Under the pieces are notes generated by a model that worked only from the letters and a program-made list of their open reading frames with translations, did no database searches and was not told where the DNA came from. From Leptodactylus fallax (Eukaryota > Chordata > Amphibia > Anura > Leptodactylidae): a stretch of DNA of 64,000 nucleotides. Shown one piece after another: positions 38,495 through 49,385 of the stretch. The position numbers were made by a program, and so were the translations under genes. The first letter of the stretch is position 1, and every line of letters begins with the position of its first letter. The DNA is taken from the NCBI GenBank assembly GCA_947044405.1, contig CAMRHE010000168.1, forward strand, positions 124,501 through 188,500, written 5' to 3'.

Positions 38495-38996
38495 TATACA
38501 AAAGCAAAAAGTAGACTCTGCCAGCATCCAGAAAAAGGGTGAAAATTCAACGGCGGAAAAGACAAAAACACACACACACCCCTATATCGTCGACCCTCAC
38601 AGGGGTGTTTTTCCAAGGTTTTTTTTTTTTCCCATTAAACTTTTTGTAGATGCTGGCAGAGTCTACTTTTTGCTTTAGATAGAGTTATGCACATCTAGAA
38701 GTTCAAGTATGCCTCACTTTGAATAGCAAAATAACAGATTAGTTTATATTTCCCTACAGTAGAGTTAAAAGGGGTTTTCCGGCTCCGGGTTTTCATACTG
38801 ATTATCCTGTGAACACAGACACGCTGGCTAAGTAGCGCCTCCTGTATGTGCCCATTAAAATCAATGGGTGCACATATAGTCTGATTTAAACAGATATCAC
38901 ATACCTGCTGAAAGGGTATGAGTATGAATAAGCCCTTACTGTGTCCACATCATCTCCATGATGGACTATTATGTTATGAATATTCAGTGTACTTAA

Positions 38997-39424
38997 AGGT
39001 GTTTTCCAGCCTTGAACGAAGTTTTTATACCGTTTATCTACCTGTAGGATAGTTCATCAATATGTGATCTGTGGGGGTCTGACACCCGAACCCTGAAAAG
39101 ATCAGCTTCACAGGAGCTGAAAGCTAGTGCAGTGGACAGTAAACGTTGTCAGGCTGCTCCTATTCAAGTAATAGGAGTGGTGCTGCAATTTCCCAGAAGC
39201 ACCACTAAACAGAGCACAGGGCTTCTGTGCCACTGCCATTACTTGAATAGGATCAGACTTTGAGCTCTCCCCATCCACTGCAACAGTTTCCGGCGGTTGG
39301 ATGCTGCTAGTACAACTGACCGGAGCAGGGACTGGGTGTCGGACCTACACAGATGGCATACTGATGACCTATCCTGTGGACAAGTCATCAGTATGAAAAC
39401 TCCATTTGGGACTGGAAAACCCCT
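38997..39424. mobile_element. TTAA-flanked MITE, AGG(G)GTTTTCCAG family
   Basis: Ends AGGTGTTTTCCAGCC and CTGGAAAACCCCT sit between TTAA on both sides (38993-38996, 39425-39428). Mirrored internal modules are AGTTTTTATAC/GTATGAAAACT, GGATAGTTCATCA/TGATGACCTATCC and GGGTCTGACACCC/GGGTGTCGGACC. A lone left end of the same group is at 38770. Confidence 0.85.
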
Positions 39425-39672
39425 TTAATTTTTTTTTTTTTTTGCCAGGCAGTGTCTTCACATGTGCTGACATCAGGCATTAAAACACTAGTGCGTGCCA
39501 GGTGGGTCAGCTTACAAGGAAAACATCTACTGTTCAGTAAGTATTGTTTATGGGTAGTATTAAAGGGGTTCTCCAACTCATTTAAAAAGATGCCCCTTTG
39601 CTGTAAAAAGTAGGGAGAAGGTAAATTCACCTTTTCCAGGTCCTCTGGGTGTAGCTGCAGCTGGCCTTAGCG

Positions 39673-39787
39673 CAGCGGTTCTCAACCTGTGGATCGCGAC
39701 CCATTTGGGCGGTCGAACGACCCTTTCACAGGGATCGCCTAAGACCATCAGAAAACACATATTTCCGATGGTCTTAGGAACCAAGAC
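39673..39787 (+). mobile_element. SPIN-like hAT element, 5' end
   Basis: It begins CAGCGGTTCTCAACCTGTGG and continues with TCGCGACCC, GGTCGAACGACCCTTTCACA and GGTCTTAGGAACC. This order matches, with a few substitutions, what I recall of the SPIN/URR1 hAT family terminus. An internal hairpin GACCATC(A)GAAA/TTTCCGATGGTC is present. Only about 115 bp are contiguous. The string GAGACACCGC, which I recall following directly in SPIN, reappears at about 40415, suggesting the element is split by the next feature. The 3' end is not present. Confidence 0.7.
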
Positions 39788-40412
39788 GGTCGTATCTAGA
39801 ATGGAGTTGCTCCTGGTAGGTATGATGTCACAGGAAGGGGTGGGGCCTCTCCGCTGAGGCCAGGGTCTCTTCCATCACAGCTCTGTGCTCTATAGAGGAA
39901 GCGGAGCTTGTGTAGATGGAGAACAGAAAGCAGTGAGGACTGTTTTGTGGGACTGCATGATGGAAGGGAAGCGATAGGATTGTTTTACGTGGGACTGCAT
40001 GTTGGAGGAGGCTGAAGGAAGGGGAGTGACGTATTTACATGGGTCTGCATGTTGAAGGGCTGAAAAGAGTGATGTTTTACATGGGACTGTATCCTGGAGG
40101 GTCTGGGGGATTGGACTGATGTTTAGGGTGGTATAGGAGCCCTTGGGGTACCTTTGGCATCGAGGGAGACAGGGTCTTTTGGGTTCTGCTGTCATCTAAG
40201 GGGGGGTGGGTTAGGTTAGTGGTTCTTGGAGTACTACTGGCATCTAAGGTGGGGAGGGGTCCTTGACGTGCTGCTTGCATCTAAAGGGGGGCAGAGGTTC
40301 CAGGGGTGTCATTGACATCCAAATATGGGGGCATGCCTCAGTGTGCTTTGGCATCTAAATGGTGGTAGGGGTCCCATGACTAGTTGGAGTCGACCTACCA
40401 GGAGCAACTCCA
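39788..40412. mobile_element. Insertion with ~27-bp inverted ends and minisatellite core
   Basis: AGAATGGAGTTGCTCCTGG (39798-39816) is inverted as CCAGGAGCAACTCCATTC near 40398-40415. The interior is G-rich and carries two degenerate tandem series: ACATGGGACTGCATG units about 60 bp apart (39944-40100) and GGCATCTAA(G)GGGGG units about 50 bp apart (40150-40380). It appears to split the SPIN-like sequence. Confidence 0.55.
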
Positions 40413-40610
40413 TTCGAGACACCGCACCTCTGTCTCCAGGCGGGTCCGCCCATATGCAGATACGCCCACATACAAGTATCCGGCATGATGACATCATCGC
40501 GCCAACCCCATCACATACACCCCGTACAAATACAGGTGTAGGTGACTGGGTTGGCGCCATAATTTACTTATGCGGACCATTCACATATATGTAAAGAGCA
40601 ACTAATGTGT

Positions 40611-40829
40611 TTAAGGCCGAGGCCCCACGTTGCGGAAACGCAGCTTTTGCTACGGTTTTTTGAGCTAAAAGCCAAGAATCGCTACAAAAGAAATGGAAAA
40701 TATATAGAAGTATAGTTCTTATACTTCTCCCTTCTGCTCAATCCAATCTTGACTTTGGCTCAAAAAACCGCAGCAAAATCTGCAACAAAAAAAAGCTGCT
40801 TTTCCGCAACGTGGGGCCTTAGCCTAAAG
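40611..40829. mobile_element. Fold-back MITE, GGCCCCACGTTGCGG family, copy 1
   Basis: Left arm AGGCCCCACGTTGCGGAAACG is mirrored by CCGCAACGTGGGGCC on the right, and ACGGTTTTTTGAGC by GCTCAAAAAACCGC. The whole 219 bp is one long hairpin. The same family occurs at 47682-47885 and, diverged, at 43776-44056. Confidence 0.75.
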
Positions 40830-41429
40830 CAGCTACTCTGATAAAAGCAGCTACTGTGTTGAAGGCAGCAGTATTGGAGGTAAAAATGACACTTCATGAA
40901 TTATAATTACTGGGTAAATGTAAAATCAACTACTGCAAAAAAAAAAAAAAATATATCTATATATAAATCTGTACCATGGGAAAACGATTCATAACAGTAG
41001 CAACGAAAATAAGTTTATATTAAAGGGTCAATTCGCTGCAGCGGTCTCCTGACACAAACAGAACAATCATGTGCCAACATCTGGAGGGAGCGGCACTAGA
41101 GAGGAGTAAGCAGCTGCAGCTGGACCCGCAAGAACTTGAAAAGGAGAGTTTTATTTAATATTTATCTGAATTATTATTCCCTACTACTATGTGGCGTGTT
41201 TTTTTCCGCAGCAATTTACAGTCACTGCGCACATCCTGGGCTGATTTATCTTAAAAAAAAAAAAATAAAATCCTGGACCAAAATGCTGCCCCTAGTTTTT
41301 CCAACAGCCTCATGTCGCCTCATGGCAGGTGTGTCCCTGCTGGAAACTTCTAGTGGACAGGCACTAGGAGTGGTGCAGCAGCCCCATCTAATACATAGTG
41401 GTGGTTCTATGATTAATTGCTGCATTTAA

Positions 41430-42508
41430 ACTAAGTTCAACAGGGCTATTCACATGAGGTTTTTTTTTCATTGTCTATTTTATCAGGTCGTCAAAGAATA
41501 TGACATGTCTTATTTTTGCTGTTTTCATTGATCCCTCAACTGACTAAAGTCTATGAGGGAATCTATAAAAAGGGGTGCACCAAGGGTGAAAATGGCAGTA
41601 AAAATTTCAGTTTTTCATTTTAATGATGCAGTGGTCTAGCATGCAGTGGTTTAGCTACTCCATACAAAGTATATGGGACTGAGGAAGAAAGAGGACAGCA
41701 TTTGTTTTAATCAGTCCCATAGACACATTCTACTAAATAGTGGACAAAACTGTCTGCATCCACTGTGTAGTTCCAGCACTGGTGACTGCTGAGAACAGAT
41801 GATTGGTAGGGATGCCAGGTGTTAGACTCCTACAGCTCCGATATTGATATCAATAGCACAGAAAACCTCTTTTAGACAAAATCCAATCAAAGACCAAAGT
41901 TAGACCATGATTATAGAGCGGAAATGTAATACCTATTTAGATAGCAGCCCCCACAGAGCTGCATTGAGCACCATATGTTTAAATATATAATGCACAAATC
42001 ACAAGAATTGACAGCCAGATTTCTCTAAAACAAAGTAAGCTAAAGGAACACAGACATATTAGGTTGGACACACATACAGCATACAAATATAACTTTTATT
42101 CATGAGATATTGACAGATAATGGAATTTGACCAACTTCCATAAAAGCAGTGAATAGTGACCATTGCATATAAAATATTAAAAGAGTCAAAGCAGTCAGCT
42201 CACCCAGGTGCACTCAAGGTGCATGGACATGCAGCAGGGACCAGCTGTAGGCACTCAGAAAGCAAACAGACGTTCAGCACTCTTTGTGAAGTAAACCACG
42301 ATCCTTTAATGTTGAATAGCGATAAAATCCACTGTACAAAATCAACGTAAGTAGCAGGAACACTGAGGCGTTTCGGGAAGCACTATCCCTTAGTCATAGC
42401 ATTGCTATGTGAGAAAAAATGGGGAATCCCTTTAACACTTTATTTATTGGTGTGAATTTACTAAAATATATGAGTAGAATTTAGACAAATGTACCTCTAA
42501 GCAGAAAA

Positions 42509-42516
<8 letters not shown>
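41430..42516. other. Intronic sequence, MITE fragments
   Basis: A block near 41500 resembles 13790. The 42180-42420 segment read on the minus strand ends in a CCCGAAACGCC string typical of another frog repeat, but it lacks an intact ribozyme core. Nothing coding is seen. Confidence 0.35.

Positions 42517-42564
<48 letters not shown>
42517..42564. repeat. (AT)n microsatellite
   Basis: About 24 uninterrupted AT dinucleotides follow an A-run, some 170 bp downstream (in gene sense) of the small PSD3 exon. Confidence 0.95.
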
Positions 42565-42567
<3 letters not shown>

Positions 42568-42729
42568 ATTACTATGAAATGATATAATAAAACGAAAAAA
42601 TAAAAATAAAAAATCTGCTCAGTGAGGAACTAATGAATTCATAATGAGTAGATGGGAAAACAGACACAGGTTCTCTTTATGTAGAATCAAATGTTACGGT
42701 CTAGATTATAAAATGGCACAAATGCTTAC

Positions 42730-42844
42730 CTGGCACTTTGTCATCTGTCGTGGACTTGAGCTCCCCAAATAAGAATTCATATTTTGCCTTAGCAACATTC
42801 TGGGAGTGTGCTGACGTGTTATTAACCCAAATATACCTTTCAGC
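42730..42844 (-). CDS. PSD3: Small coding exon of PSD3, conserved N-terminal block
   Basis: On the minus strand an acceptor with a long T-run ending TTCACAG (AG at 42846-42845) precedes 115 coding bases, followed by the donor CCAG|GTAAGC (intron from 42729). The frame gives 38 complete codons plus one base: it reads AERYIWVNN, then SAHSQ and AKAKYEFLFG, then a Thr/Asp-rich tail. From memory the vertebrate PSD3 N-terminus has WVNN, SAHSQ and AKAKYEFLFG in the same order close to the start Met. The exon enters in phase 0, so the few residues before it, including the start Met, lie on an upstream exon not found here. The 3' phase matches the acceptor at 4074. It is a short, ungapped, strongly conserved match, which makes it the best anchor for the gene name. 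Confidence 0.9.
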
Positions 42845-43227
42845 CTGTGAAAAAAAAAAAATAAATTATTACAATCTGATTGTAACCAAAGATACAGCAA
42901 GTCAATCATTTAACTTCTATTTACTGTCAATCCTCATAAGTATGCTTAAAGTTGGCCATACCATGGCTATGGGCAATTTTGGCTGACACCTAGTTTGGGC
43001 TAAAACCTTTCAACTTGCTATATATGTGGGTGTGTTTTCTCAGGAAAAAAAAAAAAGTCAACTAAATGGTGGTGTAAACTGTCTAAAGATCACCCCATAT
43101 TTAACATCCAACATTAGCCACTATGAAAAATCTGGCACACTTTCAGACTGCCTAAGTTTACACTTTAAACTATTAGTAAATCTTAGTCATAGTATGTTTC
43201 TTTTTTCTAAACTGGCCCCACAATTAA

Positions 43228-43640
43228 AGGGAGTCTGTCAGCACCAAAAAGGCTATTAAACTAGACTAGTACCTGAGTGTTCAGAGCTGTGAGCTCAGTG
43301 CTACAATTTGTTTGTAGAATGAGCTAAGGGTGCACCAGGGGAGTGTTCTGGAGTGGCTGAGCATCACAGCAAGATTTTCCTCTTGCTCAGGAGGGGGAAG
43401 CTCTGCCTAGCTAAGTGTTGCTGGGAGGGGTATTTATTGAGTGTAAGATTTTGCTGTGATGCTCAGTCACCTCCCCCCCAATACACTTAGTTCATTTGCA
43501 TAGGAATAAAAAAAGCAATTTTTTTTTGTCAAAAATCAAGCAGCCACTCTCCAAACAAATTCTAGAACTGTCCTCATGGCTCGGAGCACTGCAAGGTACT
43601 AGAGCTGTTTAATAACTATTTTGGTGCTGACAGACTTCCT
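43228..43640. mobile_element. Fold-back TTAA-type MITE, AGGGAGTC family, copy 4
   Basis: Ends AGGGAGTCTGTCAGCACC and GGTGCTGACAGACTTCCT lie between TTAA on both sides (43224-43227, 43641-43644). The arms mirror CAAAAAGGCTATTAAACTA with AGAGCTGTTTAATAACTATTTTGG, and AGAGCTGTGAGC with GCTCGGAGCACT. It is 413 bp and non-coding. Confidence 0.85.
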
Positions 43641-43775
43641 TTAATTGATCAGCAGCATCACGGCAGACTTTTAACCTATATATGGCCAGCTTAACTTTAT
43701 AGGGACAAACTATTATTCATACGATTGTTGGAAACGCATCTTCTGTTTTACTTTAAGAGATTTTTATGCCACATA

Positions 43776-44056
43776 AGGCCGGGGGCCACACGTGGCGTAA
43801 ACACAGAGGCAAAAACCACAGCGTTTTAGTGAATCCCATCCACAAATTACAGAAAGATATGCGCAGTGGAAATGCTGCTATTTCCAAAACCGTTATACAT
43901 ATGGAAACGCTGGTGGTTTCCTTATATCTATAATGGAATCAGAAAGCCCACAGAGGAAACCTCTGCAGAATTTGTGAAAAGTGCCGTGGGAGAAACCACA
44001 ATGTGCTGCCGTCGCAGTTTTTCCTGCAGTCAGTTACATGGGGCCATAGCCTAAAC
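43776..44056. mobile_element. MITE related to the GGCCCCACGTTGCGG family
   Basis: Left GGCCGGGGGCCACACGTGGCG and right ACATGGGGCCATAGCCTAAAC are diverged inverses. AAAACCACAGCG in the left half is answered by GAAACCACAATGTG in the right. It is more decayed than its relatives. Confidence 0.5.
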
Positions 44057-44057
44057 G

Positions 44058-46250
44058 ATGCAAAGAGACACATTAGTGTCTACATGTTTGTTGGCTTAAA
44101 GCTGCGGAAATTTACACAGGGCAGTAATGTGGAATGCATGTTCAAGTTATCCTTTGTTCAGACGATCATTGGCCTTTGAAATGGTCTAAAAATAAATACT
44201 GTAATCCCAAAGAAGAAAAAAACAACTCTATGAAATGCATGCTGAACAGGGCTGTGGAGTTGGTAAAAAGGTACCAACTCCAGCTTAAAAATAAAAGTTA
44301 AAGGGGGTTATCCAGCTACAGACATATTGAGAGTCAAATGTTATTGTTTGCATAATGAAAAGTTAGGGAATATTCAGTGTTATGAACGTCCGTTCTTCTC
44401 TTACCATCATAGGACGACAGCAATGGATATTATGAGTAGTCGAGTGAAGGACATTGATGGAGTCCCCCTCAGTTTGCATCCATTCCCATTGAACACAACG
44501 AAAGCTTTCCTGCATGCACAACTTTTTCTTCCGTCAAAAAAGTAAAAAACATGCTCGAAGAAAGCATCAGTGATGTTTTTCACATGAGGCTGAATGCAGA
44601 CAAACACCAGACAGAGGGGTCTCAGTCTGCATCAATCATGATGGATGAGAGCAACAGACATTAAATAACGGTAGTGTAATCCCACCCTTATACTGTATTC
44701 CAGTATACTTTATCAATTGCTCACAGTTTTCTAGATGTCTGCTTGCTGTCATTCACTCTGCTTACATCCGGTGGATAAAAACTAGCCCATGGTCATGTGA
44801 TGGACACAGGGGCACAGCTCGTTACAGAACAGATGTCTGACTACTGTGCTATGACTAACTAGCTGTGCACCTGCGTGTTCAGCTCATTATAGTAGAGGAG
44901 TTGCAGGTTCGGCATACTGACTCCACAGCTCTGATGCTGAACATAATGTGGATTTAGCCATAGGTGAAGCGTCTTGTTCATGCATCTCACCATGCAGAAG
45001 TATACAGTGTAAAAGATGATATATTTAGTCAACTTTTATTAATATTCATAAAAAACATGGGAAATTAAAAAAAAGTTTAGTGTGTCAGGCGTCTGTTCAA
45101 GAAATAACAGAACCTACTATAGTTAACAATGTCATCTTTTTCACAATCCCACAAGAAATATAAGTCACAGTGACTTTCCAACTGACAAAATAGGTTAGCT
45201 ATGCAATTTAGCCAAACCAAAAACGTGTGTAAGACAAAGCAGAGGCATCATTATGCCACCAGAAGAACTAGGATGTCAGTGCTGGTAAATCATACCCCAA
45301 TATAATGTCAATTCTCAGAGGAGTCCTTGTAGAAGATCCCATTGCAAGCAGCAGTGAGTCGAGTAGCTATGGTTTGCTTCCTGCTATATAATACAAGCAG
45401 TAGCACTAAAGTAGGATCAGGGGCATACAAAGGACTTTACAAGAATATGAATACACATGAACACAGACACGTGCTGATAGTTTGCCCAAATATACAAACA
45501 TTGTTACACTAAAAGCTTTGCCATGTGCACAAACCCACTGAGTACAGTAAAGGAGAGTGGCGCAGACCCTGATGCAGTCTGTGTAGTGCCATGTTGTGCC
45601 CTGGCATCAATGTAAGACTTCGCTGTTATGACATATCCGAGAACATGCTGCACTTCTATTACTCATTCATGTGGAACCTAAAAAAGAAAATCCCCCCCCC
45701 CCCCATTGTGTGTATGTATAAAGTCAGGGGCACACAAAGGTATGACAGAGCTTCACACACCATGTGCTACAAATCCCAGAAACATCTGCGTACATTTTCA
45801 TAGCATGTCTTTCAACTTTAACTATTGAGTGACAGCCACAGTTCACAGGAGTACAGTAGCCTTAATACAACTACTGTATGGTAAGTGCACACCTGTGACC
45901 TACACTGGTGACTCAATAGTTAAAACCACACAATAGCCAGACAAAACAATGGCAAACATATAGTGCACACATGACCCTAAATATTTCTGCCATATACAAA
46001 CATGAATAATACAAACAGAGGGCATATCACGTATATACATATGTAGCACATAGTATATATAAACGCACACCTCCTTGCTGTGAGCTACAAAATGAATAGG
46101 ATAGTATATGCTAAGTGCACAGGACACACAGACAGACAGATACATAGATACGGGGCATTGCCAAGGGTTAAACCGCCCCTTTGTGCTCTCACACCTCTAT
46201 GAGCGCTTCCCAGGCTCATCCTCGCGGCTCTCCTCCTCCGGCTGTACATA
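44058..46250. other. Intronic/5' sequence, mostly unassigned
   Basis: A lone TTAAAGGGGGTTATCCAGC end (44299) belongs to the TTAA MITE group. A second MITE may end near 44690 (ACGGTAGTGTAATCCCACCC). A run of 14 C lies at 45691. Nothing coding is recognised between 45000 and 46250. Confidence 0.4.
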
Positions 46251-46272
46251 TAGACAGTCTATGTGCTGCAGT

Positions 46273-46836
46273 CTGCCATCTACTGGTAAGAGAGGGGGGT
46301 TACACGGGAGGTGCTGACAGTTCACCAGCAGATGGCAGACAGCAGTATATAGGGAGAGCAGCTGAATCAGAGAGTAGAGGGAGAGGGTTACCACAGCGAT
46401 ACTGGCTGGAGACCAAAATGCACGTCCGGGCACAAACTCCTGTCTTATTGTGCCCACTGGCTGAGTCCTAGCAACCAGGTCTGCAATGGCTCTGCACACA
46501 GATATTCTATACATGCACACACTCACCTGCTCTGCTGGATTTCTTTCATGAAGACAGCCTTCTAAAGTAGCAGGGGCCATTTGCTCCTGCCCCCTCTCAG
46601 GGCAGCCGTGGAGAGCCAATGTAGAGCTAGTTACCAGGACATAGGGGGTGGTCACAGAAGCACAGGACTGTGTGCCCTCACTTGCTCTTTGAGCTCCAGC
46701 CTGAAGTGATGTGGACACACTGAAGCTGTGAATAAGCTCTCACCCGACTGTTGTCTGTATGTAATGCTGCCTGCCATCTGCTGGTGAAAAGTCAACATCT
46801 CCCATGTAATATTCTCGTCTGACCAGTAGATGGCAG
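46273..46836. promoter_or_regulatory. Cluster of four CTCF-consensus motifs in two divergent pairs
   Basis: CTGCCATCTACTGG (46273-46286, minus), CCAGCAGATGGCAG (46325-46338, plus), CTGCCATCTGCTGG (46771-46784, minus) and CCAGTAGATGGCAG (46823-46836, plus). All four fit the core consensus CCASYAGRKGGCRS at every position. Each pair sits in an imperfect inverted repeat with arms of about 25-30 bp and a spacer of about 38 bp; the pairs are 430 bp apart. CTCF binding is an inference from the motif. Confidence 0.6.
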
Positions 46837-47161
46837 ACCACTGTCTAAATGGATAACAGTCAGGGCATGAGCTTGAGAAGCATCCACAGAGCAGTGAGGG
46901 CACCGAGGAGGAGGGAGTTAATCCCCATGCCCCTTCCTTTGTTTACACCTTTGTAGTACTGACAGACTAAAGACAATTCACACCAGTAATCATTTGTTCA
47001 ACAAGAAGTGCTCAGAATAATAAGGAAATCTTGTCAGAAAGTGATCACCTTATGGTTGTATAGCTAATGTTACTGATTCTGAAGCATGAAGAAACATTAT
47101 TATCTGAGTATCTGCTTTCTTTTATGACAAATGCATCATGCAAAGGGTTGATCAAAAGACT

Positions 47162-47393
47162 TAGGGTATGTTCACACATAGGAATCTACCTCCCATTGTT
47201 TTCAATGGAGGCAGAGATCGCAGCAGGAAGTAAAGAAAAAAATCAGTGTCCTGCGGGAGTCCCTGCCAATTAGACCCATTCACCCGGACCTAATCATCAG
47301 CGGTAAGCCACGACCAAATGCTGATGCCCGGATACAGTGGCGGAAAATGAAGAGGAATTTCTCTAGTTTTCTCCATGTGAACCAAGCCTTAGA
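47162..47393. mobile_element. MITE, TTAGGGTATGTTCACAC family
   Basis: Left TAGGGTATGTTCACACATAGG and right CATGTGAACCAAGCCTTAG are inverted. The interior has the inverse pair CTACCTCC/GGAGG. Confidence 0.55.
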
Positions 47394-47681
47394 GCATGTT
47401 CAGGTGTAGCTTTTTATGCGTGTTTTATCATTTCAAAAAAAAAATCATGACATTCTGACTATATATGTAATCTTTATTTCCCATACTCCCATACACAAAA
47501 TGTACTGTATATTTTTCAGAATGTACACAAAGACCAAGAACATCAAACCCAATCATGGATTGGGTTGGCAGATTACTGGGAGGAGCTATTGAACACCCAG
47601 TGCACATTGGCACCAATGACAAAGTTAGAGTTAAGTGTAAGGGCCTAAAAATGATTTAACAGACTTAGGCAGAAAGCTTTA

Positions 47682-47885
47682 GGCTACGGCCCCACGTTGC
47701 GGAAACGCAGCTTTTTTTGTTGCAGATTTTACTGTGGTTTTTTGAGCCAAAGCCAAGTATGGCTACAAAAGGAATGGGAAATATGCCTTCTGCTCAATCT
47801 ACTCCTGGCTTTGGCTCAAAAAACCGCAGCAAAATCTGCAACAAAAAAAGCTGCATTTCCGCAACATGGGGCCATAGCCTAAAGG
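47682..47885. mobile_element. Fold-back MITE, GGCCCCACGTTGCGG family, copy 2
   Basis: Left TAGGCTACGGCCCCACGTTGC and right GCAACATGGGGCCATAGCCTA pair almost completely. GCAGATTTTACTGTGGTTTT mirrors AAAACCGCAGCAAAATCTGC. It is closely similar to the copy at 40611-40829. Confidence 0.75.
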
Positions 47886-48140
47886 GGTTAAAATTTTATT
47901 TTTTTAATTAGGCTGGGGGAGCTGAAAAAAAAAAAAACCTGTCCCCGGGGCTCCGGCTCTCTCCGGTCCTGCAGCTCCATTGTTGACTTCCAGCTGTGAC
48001 CCAGAAGGGACCTCGGCTGTCGCAGCCGGCAAGGAATTCCACTGCAAGATGACACCTGATCATTGGACACAGGCTAGTATGTTTTTTTTTTGTTTTTTTT
48101 AATTAAAAAAATATTATTTTATAGTCTGTACAACCTGTTT
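47886..48140. mobile_element. MITE of the AGGGGTTGTCC group, probable
   Basis: It starts AAAGGGGTTAAAATTTTATT and ends TAGTCTGTACAACCTGTTTAA, a poor inverse. Mirrored AAAAAACCTG and GTTTTTTTTTT blocks resemble the element at 1911-2299. Confidence 0.4.
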
Positions 48141-48149
48141 AAGGCAAGG

Positions 48150-49385
48150 ACTTCAAAGGTAATATTTTCTGAAATACCAGGGGCCACACAGTAAAGACAG
48201 CAGGAGATTAGGGAGGCAAACAAGTGGCTCAAGAGTTGGTGTAGGAAAGAAGGATTTCGGTTCTTAGAGAACTGGGCCAACTTTGCTGTGGGCTACAGGT
48301 TCTATTGTAGGGATAGACTGCACCTCAATGGGGAGTGTGCAGCTGTGCTAGGGAAGAAGATGGCTAGACAGTTGGAGGAGTTTTTAAGCTAGGAACTGGT
48401 GGGCGGGACATAAATGGCACAGAATGGGAGAATAATGTAGGTAGTCACAGGGGGGATAAGCAAGGAAACTGGGGATGGAACGGAGGAAGGGGTTAGATCA
48501 GTTAATGAAAAAATGTAGAACAGGGATAAAGTAGAACAACTAAAGTGCATGTATAATAATGCTAGGAGCCTCAACAATAGGACTAAAGAATTAGAAGCAA
48601 TAATGTTGGAAGAATAATATGGTATAGTGGGGATAAGCAAGACATGGCTGGATTACAGCTATGACTTAGCTGTAAATAAGCAGAGGTACAGTTTATTCCG
48701 AAAAAAGATATGTAAGAGAGGGTTTGCTTATATGTAAAATCCTGCCTAAAGCCCATACATCTGTGAGGAAAATGAGCAAGTTGAGTCCTTATTGTTGGAG
48801 ATAAGGGGAGGGAAAAATAAAATACTAATTGGGGTTTGTTATAAATCTCTAAGTATAATGGAGGAAGTAGAATGGTTACTAAAGCATCAAATAGAGGAGC
48901 CATCTAAAAATAATTAGTTATTATTGGGGACTTCAACAACCCCGATACAATGTGGCAAACAGGAACCTGCAGGTCTAACTAAGGTCACAGGTTTTTGGCA
49001 AAAATTAAAGAGAATGCCTTAACCAACTAGCACTGGACCCAACACAGGAGGGGCACTTCTAGACCTAATTTTAACCAATAGACCTGACAGAATATCAAAA
49101 GTGGAGGTTGGGGGATCATCTGGGTAATCGTAACCACAACATAATACATTTTTAAGTATCCTCCAATAAGATGTGGAAGAGGTACAAAAATACTAAATAA
49201 AAAAAAAAAAAAACACAATTTCAGGAAGGCCAGTTTTCATCAGCTAAGGGATGACCTTAGAGCCATAAACTGCAACAATGCTCTTAAAAACAAAAGTACC
49301 CAGGCTATAATAAAGGAATCTTAAATACATCCTGTGAAAGATATATACCATCTGAAAATAAAAGACAAACAAAAGAAAACCAGCA
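48150..49385 (+). mobile_element. CR1-like LINE, copy A: ORF1 end and endonuclease part
   Basis: It carries the 3' end of the esterase-type ORF1, then the start of the endonuclease ORF, up to the ORF2 linker. It stops at 49385 where the piggyBac-like sequence begins. Its last about 180 bp are homologous to the first about 180 bp of copy B (50497 onward), so A and B are separate insertions, not halves of one. Confidence 0.75.
48229..49120 (+). pseudogene. CR1 ORF1 esterase tail and ORF2 endonuclease, decayed
   Basis: The first reading, WCRKEGFRFLENWANF and then RDRLHLN, gives the D-x-x-H block of SGNH/GDSL-type esterases found in CR1 ORF1. From about 48540 a second ORF reads MYNNARSLNNRTKELEAIM, the APE-endonuclease N-terminal block, then VGISKTWLD where the expected catalytic Glu of the ETW motif is Lys. 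LLDLILTNRPD is followed by a broken SDH-type block near 49125. Several stops are present. Confidence 0.7.

Noticed and set aside
42361..42410. Possible second hammerhead on the minus strand (CCCGAAACGCC preceded by a stem-II-like GGGA/TCCC)
   Set aside because: The conserved CTGATGA core is not there; the aligned bases read TGACTAAG. It is at best a relic of a different frog repeat.
46197..46718. 173-aa minus-strand open frame near the CTCF motifs
   Set aside because: It reads through the inverted repeats, shows no recognisable domain and lacks convincing splice sites; chance opening in a GC-richer stretch is more likely.
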